DNA of 64,000 nt from Pseudomonas sp. SST3 (GTDB lineage: Bacteria; Pseudomonadota; Gammaproteobacteria; Pseudomonadales; Pseudomonadaceae): assembly GCF_003325755.1 (NCBI RefSeq), contig NZ_QORI02000002.1, positions 124,001-188,000 of the forward strand, given 5' to 3'. Shown in pieces: positions 17,363 to 29,207 of the stretch; position 1 is the first letter of the stretch; each line of letters opens with the position of its first letter. Below the pieces are notes generated by a model. The model was given only the letters and a program-made list of their open reading frames with translations, did no database searches and was not told the origin of the DNA. A program made the position numbers and the translations under genes.

Positions 17363-17961
17363 TGGCCAACCCACCCATTCGCCCTTCCGCCTATGGTGGC
17401 CAGGGCCAGCTGCGCATCATCGGCGGCGAGTGGCGCAGCCGGCGCTTCAGTTTCCCCGATGCGGAAGGTCTGCGACCGACGCCGGATCGAGTACGCGAAA
17501 CGCTGTTCAACTGGCTCGCGCCATATATATCCGGCGCCCGCGTGTTCGATCCTTTCACCGGTAGCGGCGCGCTCTATCTCGAGGCGCTTTCCCGCGGCGC
17601 CAGCATGGCGCTGGCGCTGGACCTGAACGCCAATGCCATCGCCAGCCTGCGCAAGCATCTGGATACGCTGAATTGCGGGCAAGGTCAGTTGCTGCAGAGC
17701 GATGCGCTGCGCTATCTGGAAACCCAGACGCCAACGCCATTCGATCTGGTTTTTCTTGATCCGCCGTTCAACAAGAACCTGCTGCAACCCGCCTGTGAAC
17801 TACTGGAACACAAGGGCTGGCTGGCCAGACAAGCGTGGATCTATACCGAGAGCGAAGCCGTGCCCTCGAGCCTCGGCCTGCCCGGCAACTGGCGGCTGCA
17901 TCGCGAGAAGAAGGCCGGCAAGGTGCACTACGCTTTGTGGGAGCGCAGCGGCGAAGCCTGA
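17362..17961 (+). CDS. rsmD: 16S rRNA (guanine(966)-N(2))-methyltransferase RsmD
   Basis: Methylates N2 of G966 in 16S rRNA. The 199-residue protein has the family N-terminus GQLRIIGGEWRSRRFSFP, PTPDRVRETLFNWL, the SAM motif FDPFTGSGALYLEALSRGA (about 57-75) and the catalytic motif FLDPPFNKN (about 131-139). The ATG at 17362 shares its A with the stop of the preceding M16 gene. Context ftsY / M16 pair / rsmD is typical for Pseudomonas. Confidence 0.95.
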   Translation: MANPPIRPSAYGGQGQLRIIGGEWRSRRFSFPDAEGLRPTPDRVRETLFNWLAPYISGARVFDPFTGSGALYLEALSRGASMALALDLNANAIASLRKHLDTLNCGQGQLLQSDALRYLETQTPTPFDLVFLDPPFNKNLLQPACELLEHKGWLARQAWIYTESEAVPSSLGLPGNWRLHREKKAGKVHYALWERSGEA

Positions 17962-18062
17962 CCCTCAGTCACAGCACTTCGTGACGCCGTCACCGACGCG
18001 TGGCTTCAATCTGCCGCGCACCGGCAGCACGGAACTACCGTAACCCGCAACAGGGCCATCCA

Positions 18063-19091
18063 GTGTCCGCAACCATCCCCGACACCAGCGTTGAACCTGA
18101 GCCAGACGCTACGTTCATGCCCGCCTGGTGGCTGCCTGGTGGTCATTTGCAGACGCTGTGGAACCCGTTCTGCCGTCGTGCGCCTGCGCTGCGGCGGCGC
18201 CGCGAGCGGCTGTGGCTGGCCGACGGCGACTTCATCGACCTTGACTGGTACGGCCCGCACGAGCTGGACGCGCCGCTGGTGTTGGTGCTGCATGGACTGA
18301 CCGGCTCTTCCCGTTCCCACTATGTTCTCGGCCTACAACGCCAACTGGCCGAGCGCGGCTGGAGCAGTGCCGCCATCAACTGGCGCGGCTGTTCGGGCGA
18401 GCCGAATCTGCTACCGCGTGCCTACCACTCCGGCGCCAGTGACGATCTGGCCGAAGTCATCGCGCATATCCAGGCTGCACGACCGCTGGCGCCGCTATAT
18501 GCGGTGGGCTATTCGCTAGGCGGCAACGTGCTGCTCAAGTACCTCGGCGAAACCGGCGCGGCGGCACCGCTGCAGCGAGCCGTGGCGGTTTCGGTACCCT
18601 ATCGGCTGGATCAGTGCGCCGATCGTATCGGCCTGGGCTTTTCGCGGGTTTACCAAGCGCACTTCATGCGCGAGATGGTGGCCTATGTAAAAGACAAACA
18701 GCGGCTGTTCGTCCGCCAGGGCGCCACCGAGCACCTGTCGGCACTCGAACGCCTCGGCTCGCTGAAAGGCATGCGGACTTTCTGGGATTTCGACGGCCGC
18801 TTCACCGCCCCGCTGCATGGCTACACCGACGCCAGTGACTACTACCGGCGCGCCTCCAGCCGTTTTTTCCTGCCCGACATCCGAATCCCGACATTGCTGA
18901 TCCAGGCCGAAGATGACCCCTTCGTGTTCCGCCACAGCGTGCCCGAGCCAGATGAACTCTCGGCGTCGACAACCTTGGAGCTGCACCCCAGCGGCGGCCA
19001 CGTCGGCTTCGTCGAGGGCTCGCCGATCAAGCCGCGGTATTACCTGGAGCGGCGTATCCCGCAGTGGCTGATGGCGCGTTGGCCTGGATAA
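18063..19091 (+). CDS. YheT-type alpha/beta hydrolase
   Basis: About 342 residues of the hydrolase_4 / YheT (EMB8) family; the exact substrate is unknown. It shows the family N-terminal motif PAWWLPGGHLQTLWNPFCRR, the oxyanion strand LVLVLHGLTGSS, the nucleophile elbow GYSLGGNVLLKYLGE (Ser about residue 147), an acidic residue in IQAEDDPFV and the catalytic His in GGHVGFVEG. The start is uncertain: GTG 18063 is chosen, ATG 18117 or 18000 are possible, and no strong ribosome site stands out. It follows rsmD by about 100 bp on the same strand and converges with the TetR gene. Confidence 0.8.
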   Translation: MSATIPDTSVEPEPDATFMPAWWLPGGHLQTLWNPFCRRAPALRRRRERLWLADGDFIDLDWYGPHELDAPLVLVLHGLTGSSRSHYVLGLQRQLAERGWSSAAINWRGCSGEPNLLPRAYHSGASDDLAEVIAHIQAARPLAPLYAVGYSLGGNVLLKYLGETGAAAPLQRAVAVSVPYRLDQCADRIGLGFSRVYQAHFMREMVAYVKDKQRLFVRQGATEHLSALERLGSLKGMRTFWDFDGRFTAPLHGYTDASDYYRRASSRFFLPDIRIPTLLIQAEDDPFVFRHSVPEPDELSASTTLELHPSGGHVGFVEGSPIKPRYYLERRIPQWLMARWPG

Positions 19092-19148
19092 TGTTTCGCC
19101 ACCACCGAGAAAATCTGTGCCCCATCGGCGCCAGTTCAGCTAGGGCGC

Positions 19149-19808
19149 TCAACCCGCCGTAAACGGCCCATCCAATTGGGAAAGCAACCCGGACACAGCG
19201 GGGCGTGCCGCCTCGGTCACGAACCCCTCTTCGAGCGCCACCAGCTGGTAGATGCCTCGGCGCAACGTATCGCGGTCCAGCGCCCCATCCGGCGCGCCAT
19301 TCAATGTGCAGAGGAAGCGAATCCAGGACGTCATGATGATCCAGGCGTTGACGGCCAGCGCCTCCACCTGCGGCGGCGTCATCTGGAGAATGCCGGCATC
19401 CACGAAGCCCTGATAGATACGTTGCGCGCTCAGCAGGTGGCGTTTGGCGAAGCGCCGATAGCGCTCGGCCAGGCCTTCATCACTGGTCAGCAGATGCTCC
19501 AGATCCTGATGCAGGAACCGGTAGTCCCACATCGCGGAGAGCAGCGCCTCAAGGTATCGGGTCTTGTCATCGGTGGTCAGCGAGCGGCCTTCCGGCAATT
19601 GCATAAAGGCGTCCACCTCCGCCTCATAGCGGCCGAAAAGCTCGGCAATGATCATCTGCTTGTTACGGAAGTGGTAATAGAGGTTGCCCGGCGATATCTC
19701 CAGATGCGCAGCGATGTGGTTGGTCGTGACGCTGCGCTCACCCTGCGCATTGAACAGTTGCAGGCTGGCCTGAAGGATACGGTCACGGGTCTTCGTTCTT
19801 GGGGACAT
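19149..19808 (-). CDS. TetR family transcriptional regulator
   Basis: 219 residues. The N-terminal helix-turn-helix reads DRILQASLQLFNAQGERSVTTNHIAAHLEISPGNLYYHFRNK, typical of TetR; the C-terminal ligand domain carries RFLHQDLEHLLTSDEGLAERYRRF, seen in the DUF2461-like subgroup found near fatty alcohol and aldehyde genes. ATG 19808 chosen; 19823 or 19973 are possible. It is divergent from an aldehyde dehydrogenase / Tat protein / GMC oxidoreductase operon, with a palindrome overlapping that operon's promoter (19889-19906), so it is probably its repressor. The inducer is unknown; a long-chain or aromatic alcohol or aldehyde would fit. Confidence 0.85.
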   Translation of the reverse strand: MSPRTKTRDRILQASLQLFNAQGERSVTTNHIAAHLEISPGNLYYHFRNKQMIIAELFGRYEAEVDAFMQLPEGRSLTTDDKTRYLEALLSAMWDYRFLHQDLEHLLTSDEGLAERYRRFAKRHLLSAQRIYQGFVDAGILQMTPPQVEALAVNAWIIMTSWIRFLCTLNGAPDGALDRDTLRRGIYQLVALEEGFVTEAARPAVSGLLSQLDGPFTAG

Positions 19809-19880
19809 TGCGCAGGGGTTCATCCGTCTCGCTAAAACCGGAAGGCAAAGGTAACCCGGCAACCGTAGCCATGCATCCGA

Positions 19881-19909
19881 TTGACAGACTAGAGCAATTA
19901 CTCTAGAAC
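19881..19909 (+). promoter_or_regulatory. Promoter with overlapping palindromic operator for the ALDH-GMC operon
   Basis: TTGACA at 19881-19886 is a consensus -35 box; 17 bp later TAGAAC (19904-19909) is a plausible -10. Between them lies the dyad CTAGAG (19889-19894) and CTCTAG (19901-19906) around an AATT centre. A repressor bound here would block polymerase. Placement between divergent tetR and the operon suggests autoregulation as well. Confidence 0.65.
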
Positions 19910-19964
19910 CACAGCATCCGCCCGCTGCCCCGGAGCATCGCCCGTGCTTGCCGATGTCAGTTAC

Positions 19965-21374
19965 ATGAATCAATCCGACGTTGAGATCGAACGCCTGCAG
20001 TCGCTATTCGAGCGCCAGCGCAGCGCTTTCCAATCCAATCCGAGCCCAACCGCAGAGGATCGCCTGCAAGCGCTGGAGGCGCTGCATGATCTGCTCGCCA
20101 GCCATCAGCAGACGCTGATCGAGGCTATTAGCGAGGACTTCGGCAATCGCGCGGCAGACGAAACGCGCTTGGCCGAGATCATGCCCAGCCTGCATGGCAT
20201 CCAGCACGCCAAGCGCCATCTGCGCCAATGGATGAAGCCATCACGGAGACGCGTCGGCATGGCGTTTCAGCCGGCCAGCGCGAAGGTGGTGTACCAGCCG
20301 CTCGGAGTGGTTGGCATCATCGTCCCTTGGAACTATCCGCTCTATCTTGCCATCGGCCCGTTGATCGGCGCGCTCGCTGCGGGCAATCGGGTCTTGCTGA
20401 AAATGAGCGAATCCACTCCGGCCACCGGGCGGCTGCTGAAGGAATTGCTCGTGCAGATCTTTCCGGAAGATCAGGTCGCGGTGGTACTCGGCGAGGCCGA
20501 CGTGGGCATCGCCTTTTCGCGCTTGCCTCTCGATCACCTCCTGTTTACCGGCAGCACCAGTATCGGCCGGCAGGTCATGCGCGCCGCGGCAGAAAGCCTG
20601 ACCCCGGTAACGCTGGAACTGGGTGGTAAGTCGCCGGCCATTGTCTCGGCTGATGTACCGCTCGCAGACGCGGCAGAGCGCATCGCCTTCGGCAAGACGC
20701 TCAATGCGGGCCAGACCTGTGTTGCGCCGGACTATGTACTGATCCCGAGGTCACGCGTTGATGGCTTCGTCGAGGCGTATCGTCAGGTGGTGCGGCGCTT
20801 CTATCCACAACTGGCCGACAACCCGGACTACACCGCCATCGTCAATACGCGCCAGCATACCCGACTGCAAGGCTACCTCGACGATGCCCAGAGCAAGGGC
20901 GCCCGCCTCGTGCCGCTGTTCGAACAGGGCCAGGGGCGCCGTATGCCGCACCATTTGTTGCTGGACGTCACGGACGACATGCAGGTGATGCAGGACGAGA
21001 TCTTCGGCCCGCTGCTACCTGTCGTACCCTACGAGGAGCTCGATCAGGCGCTCGCGTACGTCAATGCTCGCCCGCGTCCGCTGGCGCTCTACTTCTTCGG
21101 CTACGACAAGACGGAGCAGCGCCGCGTGCTGCGTGACACCCACTCCGGCGGCGTCTGTCTCAACGACACCCTGTTGCACGTCGCCCAGGACGACCTGCCC
21201 TTCGGCGGCATCGGCCCCTCTGGGATGGGCCATTACCACGGACACGAAGGATTCTTGACCTTCAGCAAGGCCAAGGGCGTGTTTATCAAACAGCGCTTCA
21301 ATGCCGCGCGATTGATCTATCCGCCTTATGGCAAGGCACTGCAGAAGCTAGTCTACAAACTCTTCGTGCGCTGA
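19965..21374 (+). CDS. Coniferyl-aldehyde-dehydrogenase-type aldehyde dehydrogenase
   Basis: NAD(P)-dependent oxidation of aldehydes to acids. 469 residues. ALDH landmarks: PWNYPLYLAIGPL (cofactor entry, about 117-129), FTGSTSIGR, general-base Glu in LELGGKSP (residue 218), nucleophile Cys252 in NAGQTCVAPDY and EIFGPLLPV. The short, membrane-type length and the LPFGGIGPSGMGHYHG segment resemble the calB / fatty-aldehyde subgroup. First gene of a three-gene operon with a Tat-signal protein and a GMC oxidoreductase, so alcohol to aldehyde to acid oxidation is likely. ATG 19965 chosen over an in-frame GTG at 19944. Confidence 0.88.
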   Translation: MNQSDVEIERLQSLFERQRSAFQSNPSPTAEDRLQALEALHDLLASHQQTLIEAISEDFGNRAADETRLAEIMPSLHGIQHAKRHLRQWMKPSRRRVGMAFQPASAKVVYQPLGVVGIIVPWNYPLYLAIGPLIGALAAGNRVLLKMSESTPATGRLLKELLVQIFPEDQVAVVLGEADVGIAFSRLPLDHLLFTGSTSIGRQVMRAAAESLTPVTLELGGKSPAIVSADVPLADAAERIAFGKTLNAGQTCVAPDYVLIPRSRVDGFVEAYRQVVRRFYPQLADNPDYTAIVNTRQHTRLQGYLDDAQSKGARLVPLFEQGQGRRMPHHLLLDVTDDMQVMQDEIFGPLLPVVPYEELDQALAYVNARPRPLALYFFGYDKTEQRRVLRDTHSGGVCLNDTLLHVAQDDLPFGGIGPSGMGHYHGHEGFLTFSKAKGVFIKQRFNAARLIYPPYGKALQKLVYKLFVR

Positions 21375-21396
21375 GCATGCACCGGTGACAACAACA

Positions 21397-21933
21397 ATGA
21401 CACGCACCGAACACTTCATCAGCCGGCGCAGCCTGCTTCGGGTCGGCCTGTTTGGCAGCGCTGCCCTGGCGGGAGCCGGTCTGCTGGGCTCCCTCGCAGG
21501 CTGCAGCGCCGAACGCCCCACCGCAGGTTTCCTATACCTGCGTAGCAGCGATCTGCCGATGCTCCGTCGGTTGACACCGGTACTGCTGGAAGGCGCGCTA
21601 CCTTCGACGAGCATACCGCGCGCTGTTCAAGGCACGCTGGAGAGCCTCGACCTAGGTCTCGCTCATCTGTCGCCTGCTGTCTCGAAACAGGTGCAGCAGA
21701 TGTTCGACCTGCTCAGCCTTCCGCTGACCCGCGGCCCTCTCACCGGTATCTGGGGCAGCTGGGAGCAGGCGCAGGACGCCGAGATACATGCGTTTCTTCG
21801 GCGTTGGGAGAACAGCTCGATCGATTTGCTGCGACAAGGCCATGTTTCGCTTCAGCAAATGGTTCTGATGGCCTGGTACGGCCGCCCCGAGTCCTGGGCG
21901 CATTGCGGATATCCCGGGCCACCATCGATCTAG
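21397..21933 (+). CDS. Twin-arginine-signal lipoprotein, probable GMC partner subunit
   Basis: About 178 residues. N-terminal SRRSLLRVG is a twin-arginine signal followed by a hydrophobic stretch and LAGC, a lipobox, so it is probably exported folded and lipid-anchored. The remainder (FLYLRSSDLPMLRRLTPVLLEGALP... MVLMAWYGRPESWAHCGYPGPPSI) resembles the small hypothetical proteins found just before GMC oxidoreductases, comparable in position to the small subunit of gluconate or sorbitol dehydrogenases. It begins about 20 bp after the aldehyde dehydrogenase and ends 39 bp before the GMC gene. An in-frame GTG at 21385 is an alternative start. The function is inferred only from context. Confidence 0.75.
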   Translation: MTRTEHFISRRSLLRVGLFGSAALAGAGLLGSLAGCSAERPTAGFLYLRSSDLPMLRRLTPVLLEGALPSTSIPRAVQGTLESLDLGLAHLSPAVSKQVQQMFDLLSLPLTRGPLTGIWGSWEQAQDAEIHAFLRRWENSSIDLLRQGHVSLQQMVLMAWYGRPESWAHCGYPGPPSI

Positions 21934-21972
21934 CGGCACCACAAACGCGCTCACGCCACAGCGAGGAACAAA

Positions 21973-24143
<2,171 letters not shown>

Positions 24144-24174
24144 AGCGCCTGGGCGCTGGCACTGAGCGCGATGA

Positions 24175-24534
<360 letters not shown>

Positions 24535-24826
24535 TCAGCACACACTGGCGACCGCTCTCACTCGGCTGGGGTCAAACCGTCGGCCGATCCCACCGCGCCG
24601 CTCCCGCTCCGCGCAGCCTTCGCTCCGACATGAGCGGCATATCGACAAGTCCCCGATGATCCGAAAACCTCCGCTTGCGACCCAACACAGCTCATGCGTG
24701 AAATCGCGTGAGTCTGTGTGCGGAGAAGCAGAGTCGATTGCTCAGAAACGACACGGCTTCGCGCGCATTCAAGCGGCGAAGCGTGGGACGCAGGCTGGAT
24801 GTTCCGGCCTGCTGACGCTGACTGAG
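24535..24826. other. Intergenic region without supportable gene
   Basis: About 290 bases between the convergent ferredoxin and small exported-protein genes. A 69-codon plus-strand frame (24656-24865) overlaps the next gene and has no family resemblance. I see no clean terminator hairpin with a T-run. In P. aeruginosa a gamma-glutamyltransferase gene lies near this point, but no trace is visible here. Confidence 0.4.
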
Positions 24827-25168
24827 TCAGTCCTGGCGGTTATAGCCGACGCGGGTGCAACCTAGGCACCGGGCGAACGCAGCAGCACCGGGCTCAACCA
24901 CCAGCGCCTGGCCGGTTTCCTTGATGCCGCCGCCCATGGCGCTGAACGGCAGGCTCACGACGAACAGACCGGCGCCGATGGCGGTGGCGGCAATCAGCAG
25001 CGGACGGGCGATCAGCAGGTCGCCGACTATGGAGAATGCCTTGGGCGCTTCGACGGTGTACATCGGATCGCCGCTGGCGTTCTGCTGCACCGATTGCGCC
25101 TGTACGGGCATCGCCAGCAGGCCGGTGGTGAGGGCCAAGACAACAGCAGTGGAGCGAAACAGTTTCAT
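24827..25168 (-). CDS. Small exported or membrane protein of unknown function
   Basis: 113 residues. The N-terminus [25 protein letters not shown] is a clear signal peptide, cleaved near residue 25. A second hydrophobic stretch ([33 protein letters not shown]) suggests a membrane hairpin. The C-terminus has a CLGC pair. AAGGAC lies about 6 nt before ATG 25168. Similar short proteins occur next to mutM in other Pseudomonas and are often loosely labelled multidrug transporter, which the size does not support. It is 112 bp downstream of mutM, same strand. Confidence 0.75.
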   Translation of the reverse strand: MKLFRSTAVVLALTTGLLAMPVQAQSVQQNASGDPMYTVEAPKAFSIVGDLLIARPLLIAATAIGAGLFVVSLPFSAMGGGIKETGQALVVEPGAAAFARCLGCTRVGYNRQD

Positions 25169-25280
25169 GGTGTGGTCCTTCAGCTGGGCGAAACGAGGCA
25201 GATGATTGTTGTGGCGGTCACTATAGCAGCGGCCAGCCGTTGTTGATCGTGAACGCGTCAATGCCTGCGCAGCCATCGCA

Positions 25281-26093
25281 CTATCGCTGGCAACGTCCGC
25301 AATAGACACTGGCGCGCTGCCCAAGGCGGATTTCGCGCAGGGTCGAACCGCAGCTCTTGCAAAAATCCCCACCACGACCGTAGACGAATAGCTCCTGCTG
25401 GAAATAACCGGGCTTGCCGTCGCCGCCGACGAAGTCGCGCAAGGTCGTCCCGCCGCGCTCGATGGCATAAGCGAGCACCCGCTTGATCTCGGCGGCGAGC
25501 TTGAGATAACGCGCCCGAGAGACCGTACCGGCTGCCCGCCGCGGATCGATGCCGGCGGCGAATAACGCCTCGCTCGCGTAGATGTTGCCGACACCCACCA
25601 CCACCGCGTTGTCCATGATGAACGGCTTGATGGCCATGCTGCGCCCGCGCGACAGCTGGAACAGGCGGTCGCCATCGAAGTCATCGCTGAGCGGCTCCGG
25701 GCCGAGGCTGGCGAGCAGGACATGACTCAGCGGTGCGTCGCTCCAGAGCAGCGCACCGAAGCGGCGTGGATCGGTGTAGCGCAGCGCCATGCCCGTTTCG
25801 AGGACGATATCGACGTGCTCGTGCTTGCCGACTGGCAGGTCCGCCGGTACCAGCCGCAAGCTGCCGGACATGCCCAGATGGGCGATCAGCGTGCCGACTT
25901 CGGCCTTGATCAGCAGATACTTGGCGCGTCGCTCGACCGCCTCGATGCGCTGGCCGGACAGGCGAGCGTCGAGGTCGTCCGGGATCGGCCAGCGTAACCG
26001 TCGCTCGCGCACGATCACGCGGCTGACATGCTGGCCGACCAGGTGCGGTTCGATGCCGCGACGGGTGGTTTCGACTTCGGGAAGTTCAGGCAT
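25281..26093 (-). CDS. mutM: Formamidopyrimidine-DNA glycosylase MutM (Fpg)
   Basis: Base-excision repair enzyme removing 8-oxoguanine and formamidopyrimidines and cutting the AP site. 270 residues starting [18 protein letters not shown], with catalytic Pro2 and Glu3, the conserved Lys in [11 protein letters not shown], the helix-two-turn-helix [19 protein letters not shown] and the C-terminal zinc finger with Cys pairs CKSC and CGRC. Follows the HDOD gene by 55 bp on the same strand. No unusual features. Confidence 0.97.
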   Translation of the reverse strand: MPELPEVETTRRGIEPHLVGQHVSRVIVRERRLRWPIPDDLDARLSGQRIEAVERRAKYLLIKAEVGTLIAHLGMSGSLRLVPADLPVGKHEHVDIVLETGMALRYTDPRRFGALLWSDAPLSHVLLASLGPEPLSDDFDGDRLFQLSRGRSMAIKPFIMDNAVVVGVGNIYASEALFAAGIDPRRAAGTVSRARYLKLAAEIKRVLAYAIERGGTTLRDFVGGDGKPGYFQQELFVYGRGGDFCKSCGSTLREIRLGQRASVYCGRCQR

Positions 26094-26148
26094 ACAGACT
26101 ATCGAGAATGAACCGGGAGGCGACCTTAGCAGCTATTGCATCGCGTGG

Positions 26149-27012
26149 TCAGCCCACGCCCAGCTCGCGAATGCTGCCCTTGAGGTAGTCGAAATCGTAC
26201 TCGGACAGCCCGACATATTCGAGCACGTGTTGCGCCACAGCGGACCATTCGTGGTCGTCCGGCTGATCGCCGAGCACCCGATGGCAGGCGCAGATGTGCT
26301 CGGCCATTTTCAGAATCGCCAGCAGCGTCTTGATCTGCGGATCGCTGCATTCGTCTTCGAACAAGGCCAAAGCGTTGTGATGATTAGCGATGGCTTCGCA
26401 TAGATGCACCGGTAGTTTCCAGGAACGCGCCACGAAATAGCCGACAACCGCGTGGTTGGTACTAAGCACTCGGTTTTCGATGTCGGTCACCCGCGTCTGA
26501 ACACTGGCGCTGGCGTAGGCTTCCTCCAGCACACCCATGTAGCTGGGAAAGCGCGTGAGCATCAACGGGATGCCGCAGTTGTGGAACAGCCCCAGGGTGT
26601 AGGCTTCATCAGGCGCCGGATGTCCGATGCGCTTGGCCAGGGACAGACTGGTCATGGCGACATCCTGTGCGGTGTCCCAGAACCGATTGAGCGTGACGAT
26701 GGCCGCATCGCTGAGCTCGCCCCGAATCGATTGCGCGTTGATCAGGTTGATCACCGAGCGACAACCCAGCAGGTTGACCGCTTGCTGAATCGAGGCGATG
26801 CGGTTGGCGAGGCCGAAGAAGGGAGAGTTTACGGTCTTCAGCAGGGCGCCAGAGAGGCCCGGGTCCTGGCTGATCAACCGGGCGATAGCGTGCAGATCCG
26901 GGTCCGGCATGACCTGTTCCATCTGCAAGTCAACCATGATCTGCGGCTGCGGCGGCACGCTGATGCCTTGCAGCACGCTGCGGATCTGCTCATCGGAGAG
27001 TTCGATTGTCAT
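26149..27012 (-). CDS. HDOD domain signalling protein
   Basis: 287 residues, almost entirely one HDOD domain, a metal-free relative of HD phosphohydrolases found in bacterial signalling proteins. Characteristic segments: LARLISQDPGLSGALLKTVNSPFFGL is represented as ARLISQDPGLSGALLKTVNSPFFGLANRIASIQQAV near the N-terminus, LGLFHNCGIPLM in the middle and HAVVGYFVARSWKLP toward the C-terminus. No GGDEF or EAL domain is attached. ATG 27012 is used; the open frame extends about 100 codons upstream without family similarity. Divergent from the PfpI-like gene and upstream of mutM. Specific role unknown. Confidence 0.85.
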   Translation of the reverse strand: MTIELSDEQIRSVLQGISVPPQPQIMVDLQMEQVMPDPDLHAIARLISQDPGLSGALLKTVNSPFFGLANRIASIQQAVNLLGCRSVINLINAQSIRGELSDAAIVTLNRFWDTAQDVAMTSLSLAKRIGHPAPDEAYTLGLFHNCGIPLMLTRFPSYMGVLEEAYASASVQTRVTDIENRVLSTNHAVVGYFVARSWKLPVHLCEAIANHHNALALFEDECSDPQIKTLLAILKMAEHICACHRVLGDQPDDHEWSAVAQHVLEYVGLSEYDFDYLKGSIRELGVG

Positions 27013-27142
27013 GAAAGTGACCCGGCCCGGCGAATAGCACTTGGCCATCATGGAAATGAGCGCGAACTTTGGCCGAGAACATGGTCGGATTTCAAGTAGC
27101 TCCAATCTGGATACCCAACCAAATCCGACGAGGAGGAACGAA

Positions 27143-27682
27143 ATGGCCGAGTTACTCAATGGCAAACGCGTGGCGATTCTGGTCACCGACGGCTTCGAGC
27201 AGGTCGAGCTGACCGGGCCCAAGGAGGCGCTGGAAAAGAAAGGCGCCACCGTGCACATCATCTCCGCGAAGAATGGCGAGGTGACCGGCTGGAACCACAC
27301 GACGCCCGCGACCAAATTCCATGTCGACGATACCTTCGACAGTATCCGAATGGAGGATTACGACGCCCTGCTGCTTCCTGGTGGCGTGGTCAATTCCGAC
27401 ACCATCCGCACCGATGAAATGGCCCAGGAGCTGGTGCGTGACGCGGCACGCGAGAACAAGACGATCGCCGTCATCTGCCACGGCGCCTGGCTGCTGGCCT
27501 CCGCCGATCTGGTCAAGGGCAAGCGCATGACCAGCTGGCCGTCGTTGACCGACGACCTGAAAAACGCTGGCGCCAACTGGGTAGACGAACAGGTGGTGGT
27601 CGATGGGCATTTGATCAGCAGCCGCAAGCCGGACGACATTCCCGCATTCAGCGAAGCGCTGATCAAGGCGCTCGCGGCCTGA
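27143..27682 (+). CDS. PfpI/DJ-1 family protein (YhbO-like)
   Basis: 179 residues of the class I glutamine amidotransferase-like superfamily. The family residues are visible: DGFEQVELTGPKEALEKKGATVHIIS at the N-terminus with the conserved Glu, and the nucleophile elbow AVICHGAWLL (Cys about residue 113). Members act as general stress proteins and are proposed glyoxalase, chaperone or deglycase enzymes; older annotation calls them intracellular protease PfpI. AGGAGGAA, an excellent ribosome site, lies 6-7 nt before the ATG. Divergent from the HDOD gene. Confidence 0.9.
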   Translation: MAELLNGKRVAILVTDGFEQVELTGPKEALEKKGATVHIISAKNGEVTGWNHTTPATKFHVDDTFDSIRMEDYDALLLPGGVVNSDTIRTDEMAQELVRDAARENKTIAVICHGAWLLASADLVKGKRMTSWPSLTDDLKNAGANWVDEQVVVDGHLISSRKPDDIPAFSEALIKALAA

Positions 27683-27988
27683 CCGGCACGGAGCGCTGGA
27701 GGCTGGACGTAGGGTGGATCGCGCTTCATCGATCCACCGTTACGCGGGTCTGGTCACATCTAAACCCGAGCGGGGCCACAACACACCGGTCATGGGACGG
27801 ATTGTAAACACCGAACCGCTGCAGCTCGGATTCGTTGACCTGCTAAAGCCAGTCGCCGGCCAGCCTCTGAACGGGAACCCATTCAACGCCCTTCCGTCCA
27901 GCCTCGGCCATCGTCCAAGGCTGTTATCGTCCAGCGCTTTTATCGGCTTTTATCCCTATAATCCCGCCCTTTTCCCGGAGCCCTCTCG
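27683..27988. other. Intergenic region with a short palindromic repeat
   Basis: About 300 bases between the PfpI-like gene and rlmI. It contains one GTAGGGTGG-type repeat (27709-27738) and an AT-richer stretch (TTTTATCGGCTTTTATCCCTATAAT, here split around 27937-27961) that probably contains the rlmI promoter. No gene is supportable. Confidence 0.5.
27709..27738. repeat. GTAGGGTGG-type palindromic repeat
   Basis: Begins GTAGGGTGGATCG and closes with CGATCCACC: a 9-bp perfect stem (27713-27721 with 27730-27738) and an 8-nt loop. It shares the GTAGGGTGG head and CCACC tail with the paired repeats at 42009-42095, 50086-50223 and 62680-62815, but has a different stem core. It may also end transcription of the PfpI-like gene. 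Confidence 0.65.
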
Positions 27989-29185
27989 ATGAGCCTGCCC
28001 AGCCTGCGCCTCAAAGCCAACGCCGATCGCCGCCTGCGCGCCGGTCATCTGTGGGTCTACAGCAACGAGGTAGACACGGCCGCTACCCCGCTGAGCGGTT
28101 TTGCCGCCGGTGATCAGGCGATTCTCGAGGCGGCGGGCGGCAAGCCGCTGGGCATTGTCGGTGTGTCGCCGAACAACCTGATCTGCGCGCGCCTGCTGTC
28201 GCGCGACCTCAAGCACAGCCTGGACAAATCGCTGCTGGTGCATCGCATCCAGGTCGCCCTGTCGCTGCGCGACCGCTTGTTCGATCAACCCTGCTACCGC
28301 CTGATCTACGGCGATTCCGACCTGCTGCCGGGCCTGGTAGTGGACCGTTTCCATGATCATCTCGTGGTGCAGCTGGCCTCGGCGACCATGGAGCGCAACA
28401 AGGACGCCGTGCTCGAAGCCCTGGTGCAGGTGCTCAAGCCCCGTGGTGTGCTGTGGAAGAACGATTCCAGCGCGCGCGACGCCGAAGGGCTCGAACGCTA
28501 CGTGGACACCGCTTTCGGCGTCGTCCCGGAATGGGTCGAACTGGAAGAGAACGGCGTGAAGTTTGAAGCACCGGTCCTGCAAGGCCAGAAGACCGGCTGG
28601 TTCTACGATCACCGTATGAATCGCGCGCGTCTGGCGCCCTACGTCAAAGGCAAACGGGTACTCGACCTGTTCAGCTACATCGGCGGCTGGGGCGTACAGG
28701 CTGCGGCATTCGGCGCCAGCGAAGTGTTCTGCGTGGACGCCTCGGCATTCGCCCTTGATGGCGTCGAGCGCAACGCTGCGCTCAATGGTGTGGCGGAGAA
28801 GATGACCTGTGTCGAGGGCGATGCCTTCGAAGCGATGAAAGAGCTGAAGAATGCCGAAGAGCGCTTCGATGTGGTCATCACCGACCCGCCAGCCTTCATC
28901 AAACGCAAAAAAGACCTGAAGAACGGCGAGGCCGCCTACCGCCGCCTCAACGAAACCGCCATGCGCCTGCTGAACAAGGACGGCATCCTGGTCAGCGCCT
29001 CCTGCTCGATGCATTTGCCCGAGGATGATCTGCAGAACATCCTGCTCGGCAGCGCACGTCACCTGGATCGCAACATCCAGTTGCTCGAGCGCGGCGGCCA
29101 GGGCCCGGATCACCCGGTCCACCCCGCAATCCCGGAAACGCGCTACATCAAGAGCATCACCTGCCGCATCCTCCCCAACAGCTGA
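27989..29185 (+). CDS. rlmI: 23S rRNA (cytosine(1962)-C(5))-methyltransferase RlmI
   Basis: Methylates C1962 of 23S rRNA. 398 residues: an N-terminal PUA-like domain (LRLKANADRRLRAGHLWVYSNEVD; GVSPNNLICARLLSR), a central EEHEE domain and a Rossmann methyltransferase with VLDLFSYIGGWGVQAAAFGA, then TDPPAFIKRKKDLKNGEAAYRRLN and the catalytic Cys region SASCSMHLPEDDL. The start at 27989 follows CGGAG. A hairpin follows the stop. Alone on its strand. Confidence 0.94.
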   Translation: MSLPSLRLKANADRRLRAGHLWVYSNEVDTAATPLSGFAAGDQAILEAAGGKPLGIVGVSPNNLICARLLSRDLKHSLDKSLLVHRIQVALSLRDRLFDQPCYRLIYGDSDLLPGLVVDRFHDHLVVQLASATMERNKDAVLEALVQVLKPRGVLWKNDSSARDAEGLERYVDTAFGVVPEWVELEENGVKFEAPVLQGQKTGWFYDHRMNRARLAPYVKGKRVLDLFSYIGGWGVQAAAFGASEVFCVDASAFALDGVERNAALNGVAEKMTCVEGDAFEAMKELKNAEERFDVVITDPPAFIKRKKDLKNGEAAYRRLNETAMRLLNKDGILVSASCSMHLPEDDLQNILLGSARHLDRNIQLLERGGQGPDHPVHPAIPETRYIKSITCRILPNS

Positions 29186-29207
29186 TCCTGCTGCCAGACG
29201 AACGAAA

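Noticed and set aside
24656..24865. 69-codon plus-strand frame after the ferredoxin gene
   Set aside because: Overlaps the end of the small exported protein gene antisense and resembles nothing known.
27956..29122. 388-codon minus-strand open frame opposite rlmI
   Set aside because: It is antisense to a well-recognised methyltransferase; GC-rich codons keep the opposite frame open. No family features.
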